Positions 61,376 to 64,000 of a stretch of DNA of 64,000 nt are shown here, piece after piece; position 1 is the first letter of the stretch, and every line of letters starts with the position of its first letter. The DNA is from Pedobacter sp. KBW06. Lineage in GTDB: Bacteria; Bacteroidota; Bacteroidia; Sphingobacteriales; Sphingobacteriaceae. The stretch covers positions 252,970 through 316,969 of the forward strand of contig NZ_QAJL01000002.1 of assembly GCF_003852525.1 (NCBI RefSeq). The letters run 5' to 3'. The notes beneath the pieces were generated by a model. That model ran no database searches. It was not told the DNA's origin and saw nothing but the letters and a program-made list of their open reading frames with translations. Made by a program: the position numbers and the translations under genes.

Positions 61376-62830
61376 TTATTCTTTCTTCTTTTTCTCCATC
61401 TCTTTTAAAAAATTCCATGGGTATTTATTCCCGTTTTTCTGATACTTCGTCGTTGCTTCGCTTAGGTTCAGCAGCTTCTCCTTACCAAGGATATTGCCTT
61501 TAAAGGTATTACCAATCCACTTTAGGGCCCCGTATTGTTTAGCCGATTTATTAAAAATCCCCAGGGAAGTTCCGCTGTAATGAAAAGTATTGCTTTCAAA
61601 AACTACGTTTTTAGGAACTCCATGTTCGATGTCTATTAATTCCATTTTCACAGAATCTGCAGACTCGTTGTAAAAATGGTTTCCGCTGATATAAGTGGAA
61701 TCGGTAACCAGGGCGAAGTTGAAAAGGCGTTTACGTTTGTTTCCATCGTTCACACTCAGGTTATTTCTGATGATACTGTTTGTGGTCATTTTGCTTTTGG
61801 CATTTATCGCATCAGAGATCACCAGCATAAACCCACCCTCGTTATCATGACTATAATTGTTTTGAATGATGGTATTGGTACAGTTTCCATCAATATCGAA
61901 CGACTGGCCGTCGTTAGACCAGTCCTGATTTTTGGTATAAGCCACCTCATTGTATTGAATGAGGGTATTGTCGCTGCTATGTGGCCAGATGCCAACTGCA
62001 TTGTCTTTAGCCCGGGTTCTGATGTAAAACAGTTTATTGTGTTCCACCACCGAACCGTCGAATGCTTTCACCACGATTCCGTCTCCACCGATGTCTTCCA
62101 GCGTACAGCCCCGGATGATCAGGTTCTTGTTGGGAAACCAGTTTGTTCTGAAACCAAAAGTCCCGTTTCCTCGGATTCCGTTGCGGTCTACCCGCAGCAG
62201 TTTACAGTTTTCAATCAGCAGGTTTTCAATGTTACTTGGCATAGGTCCCTGGCAATCCCAGAAAATGCCATTGCCTTCATTGCTTCCTTTTTTATTGTCG
62301 CCATTAATGTCGTGGATGTATAAGTTGGACAAACGGATGTTGCCGATTGTGCCTATATTCTCTGCAAGAACGCGAACCCCTGCCGGACCTGTTTTTTGTT
62401 GTTTAACCAGGGTATCCAGGTTAGAAATGTCGAAGTATTCCAAAGCAATATTGCTCAGGTTTTTTAGCAGCACCGCATCTTTGAATTTCCCCTTTGCCGC
62501 GATCACCGGTAAAGCTCCTTTTCCATAAACCGTAAAAACTATGGGCTGTGTTTTCGTTCCTGAGCCTTGAGGTAAGAGTTGTCCCTCCCATTGCCCGCCT
62601 CTTTTAAAGAAGATCCGGTCGCCGGGACTAAAGGTTTGTGCATTCACCTTTGCCAATGATTTCCAGGCCTGTTTTTCTGATTGTCCGGATTGGTCATCAT
62701 TGCCATTATTGCTGTCCACATAATATTTATGAATCGCCTTAAACTCATGAGCTTTCAGTTCGGGTAACATTCCATAGCCGGTTAACAGGCCTATCATCAA
62801 ACAGATCAGGTACTTTTTCTTCATTATCAT
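61376..62830 (-). CDS. Exported right-handed beta-helix protein (pectate-lyase-like)
   Basis: This 484-residue protein has signal peptide KYLICLMIGLLTGYGMLPEL. The short opening YYVDSNNGNDDQSGQSEKQA is typical of Bacteroidota parallel beta-helix polysaccharidases. Repeats rich in Asn ladders follow (IGNIRLSNLYIHDINGDN, NTLIQYNEVAYTKNQDWSND, NTIIQNNYSHDNEGGFM). The fold is shared by pectate lyases, GH28-like and alginate/chondroitin lyases. Catalytic residues cannot be fixed by eye. It belongs to the minus-strand locus with SusD upstream and the metallopeptidase 38 nt downstream. Confidence 0.88.
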   Translation of the reverse strand: MIMKKKYLICLMIGLLTGYGMLPELKAHEFKAIHKYYVDSNNGNDDQSGQSEKQAWKSLAKVNAQTFSPGDRIFFKRGGQWEGQLLPQGSGTKTQPIVFTVYGKGALPVIAAKGKFKDAVLLKNLSNIALEYFDISNLDTLVKQQKTGPAGVRVLAENIGTIGNIRLSNLYIHDINGDNKKGSNEGNGIFWDCQGPMPSNIENLLIENCKLLRVDRNGIRGNGTFGFRTNWFPNKNLIIRGCTLEDIGGDGIVVKAFDGSVVEHNKLFYIRTRAKDNAVGIWPHSSDNTLIQYNEVAYTKNQDWSNDGQSFDIDGNCTNTIIQNNYSHDNEGGFMLVISDAINAKSKMTTNSIIRNNLSVNDGNKRKRLFNFALVTDSTYISGNHFYNESADSVKMELIDIEHGVPKNVVFESNTFHYSGTSLGIFNKSAKQYGALKWIGNTFKGNILGKEKLLNLSEATTKYQKNGNKYPWNFLKEMEKKKKE

Positions 62831-63031
62831 TCTTTCAGTTCCGGATCCACAGATCCGATTAATTTATATTTACGCTTACGACTAATTTCTATCTATTCTT
62901 AAATGTGGTGAAAGTACTAAAAAATGTCTGGTCAGGATCAATCAGTCGCCATTCTGAACCTCAGCATGACGACTGATGAGCCAACTTACTAACCCTGTCA
63001 TCAACCACGATTGACATTATCTTCACTTCCC

Positions 63032-64000
63032 TTACCAGCCTGGATTTTGCAGCAGCTTAGGTGACTTTGCAATTTCTGATTCCGGAATCGGGAACAAATA
63101 GAAAGCAGGCCTGAAGGCATGAGGTTTGATGTCGATCACCTCATACGTGAATCCGGTGCCCACCTTTGTAATTTTCATTCCTTTCAGCATCACGTTATCT
63201 GTTACCTCTGCAATCTTCCATCTTCGTACATCCCATAGACGGTGTTCTTCCAATGCCAGCTCTACTCTACGTTCATTCTGGATCACCAAACGCATTTCAT
63301 CTTTACTGATTCCCGTTTTTAATCCATAGTTCCCATTTGCACCCGCTAAAATGCCGGCTCTTTTTCTAACCTTTATCAGCGTATTGTATACGTCAGCAAC
63401 AGGCCCCTGGTATTCATTCAATGCTTCTGCATAGTTTAAAAGCACTTCTGCATACCTGATCAACGGATAACAGCGGTCTGTATTTCCGGAACCATCTTCC
63501 ACCATCATCTTTCTCCAGTAATATCCCGGAATATTGATCGGGCCGGTAGCTGCCGGACCGTCAGGACTCGAGCCGACGAAGGTATTGACCACGGCCATAT
63601 TGTTACTGCTTGCAAAGAAAAACTTAGAACCGTTGTAAATGATGCTGTTTCCAAAACGTGGATCACGCTTCACATATGGATCATTGGGATTATAACCTGA
63701 GGCAGGATCTGTAATCGGTAATCCGTTTTCCATTCCAAAGGCATCTACCAATTGCTGTGTTGGCGCGCTGGACTTTCCACTCCCTGTTCTGGAAGTAGGC
63801 AAAAGGTTATTTTCATATTCCCTGTTTGGTGCTTTCATCGCAGCAAACAAATATTCGTTATTGTAACGTTTCAGGAATACGCTGTAGAAACCATATCCCA
63901 TTCTTGTATCGTTATCTTCCAGCAATGCATACGTTCCGGAATTGATGATGTCTTTTGCTGCCTGAGCTGCTTTATTCCATCTTTCCTGATCTGCACTGGC
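63032..64000 (-). CDS. SusD-like lipoprotein, C-terminal part (runs off the window)
   Basis: The minus-strand frame is open from 64000 to the stop at 63032, so the N-terminus lies outside. The visible 322 residues begin ASADQERWNKAAQAAKDIIN and include the SusD landmarks YPLIRYAEVLLNYAEALNEY, IQNERRVELALEEHRLWDVR and the terminal FYLFPIPESEIAKSPKLLQN. SusD proteins bind glycans at the cell surface beside a SusC channel, which should lie upstream beyond the window. It heads the beta-helix / peptidase / GH2 genes, with a 201-nt gap before the beta-helix gene. Confidence 0.95.
   Translation of the reverse strand, partial: ASADQERWNKAAQAAKDIINSGTYALLEDNDTRMGYGFYSVFLKRYNNEYLFAAMKAPNREYENNLLPTSRTGSGKSSAPTQQLVDAFGMENGLPITDPASGYNPNDPYVKRDPRFGNSIIYNGSKFFFASSNNMAVVNTFVGSSPDGPAATGPINIPGYYWRKMMVEDGSGNTDRCYPLIRYAEVLLNYAEALNEYQGPVADVYNTLIKVRKRAGILAGANGNYGLKTGISKDEMRLVIQNERRVELALEEHRLWDVRRWKIAEVTDNVMLKGMKITKVGTGFTYEVIDIKPHAFRPAFYLFPIPESEIAKSPKLLQNPGW

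Noticed and set aside
61676..62323. Long plus-strand open frame (215 codons) opposite the beta-helix gene
   Set aside because: It is fully antisense to a protein with a clear signal peptide and repeat pattern. Its translation has no domain, and its length follows from the codon bias of the real gene.

Overview
The window reads as chromosomal DNA of a Bacteroidota bacterium, most likely Sphingobacteriaceae (Pedobacter or a close relative). The evidence is SusC/SusD pairs, several TonB-dependent receptors with carboxypeptidase-like N-terminal domains, DUF5689 and DUF6266 proteins, the gene orders pheT / coiled-coil protein / zapA / rny and mreBCD-mrdA-rodA, and many promoters with the Bacteroidota -7 element TAnnTTTG. 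The genus is inferred; no 16S gene is present.

Layout. 1-2.0 kb: two tRNAs (Tyr partial, Thr), hpf, a Xer recombinase and rpsU, all on the minus strand. 2.1-9.5 kb: a small membrane protein, an acyl-CoA dehydrogenase, a membrane-anchored P-loop ATPase converging on a PAS-LuxR regulator, apt, a helix-hairpin-helix protein and a bifunctional OlsF-like lipid acyltransferase. 9.9-19.6 kb: a secreted protein/lipoprotein pair, then an Oar-like TonB receptor, a beta-helix lipoprotein and a second TonB receptor. The last three each have their own promoter carrying TTAA-type motifs at exact 11-bp steps. 19.6-29.0 kb: mostly housekeeping genes (Mpo1-like protein, rny, zapA, pheT, a secreted endonuclease/phosphatase-fold enzyme, radC, rpsT, a DUF6266 protein, purN). 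29.1-38.5 kb: a Tat-exported phosphocholine-type phospholipase C, divergent from a SusC-SusD-DUF5689 operon whose promoter has the same 11-bp phased motif. 38.5-49.6 kb: an exported amidase, purH, the rod-shape operon mreB-mreC-mreD-mrdA-rodA, an acidic linker protein and tdk. 49.7-52.6 kb: a VOC protein, a small secreted peptide, a hicAB locus with a nonsense mutation in hicA, and a FemAB-like ligase. 52.7-57.1 kb: an ECF sigma / FecR / siderophore-receptor cassette. 57.1-64.0 kb: a small exported protein and the downstream part of a polysaccharide utilisation locus (SusD running off the window, beta-helix protein, zinc metallopeptidase with F5/8C domain, GH2 beta-galactosidase).

The most interesting signal is the set of 11-bp phased promoter arrays shared by two TonB receptors, a beta-helix lipoprotein and the SusCD operon beside phospholipase C. 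The architecture is that expected of an OmpR/PhoB-type response regulator. I infer an outer-membrane phosphate- or organophosphate-scavenging regulon; the regulator itself is not in the window. Other notable points are a hicA gene broken by a single in-frame stop beside an intact hicB, an exceptionally long Shine-Dalgarno sequence in front of rpsU, a branched inverted repeat between mreB and mreC, and the 3' remnant of a lost gene between the TonB receptor genes.
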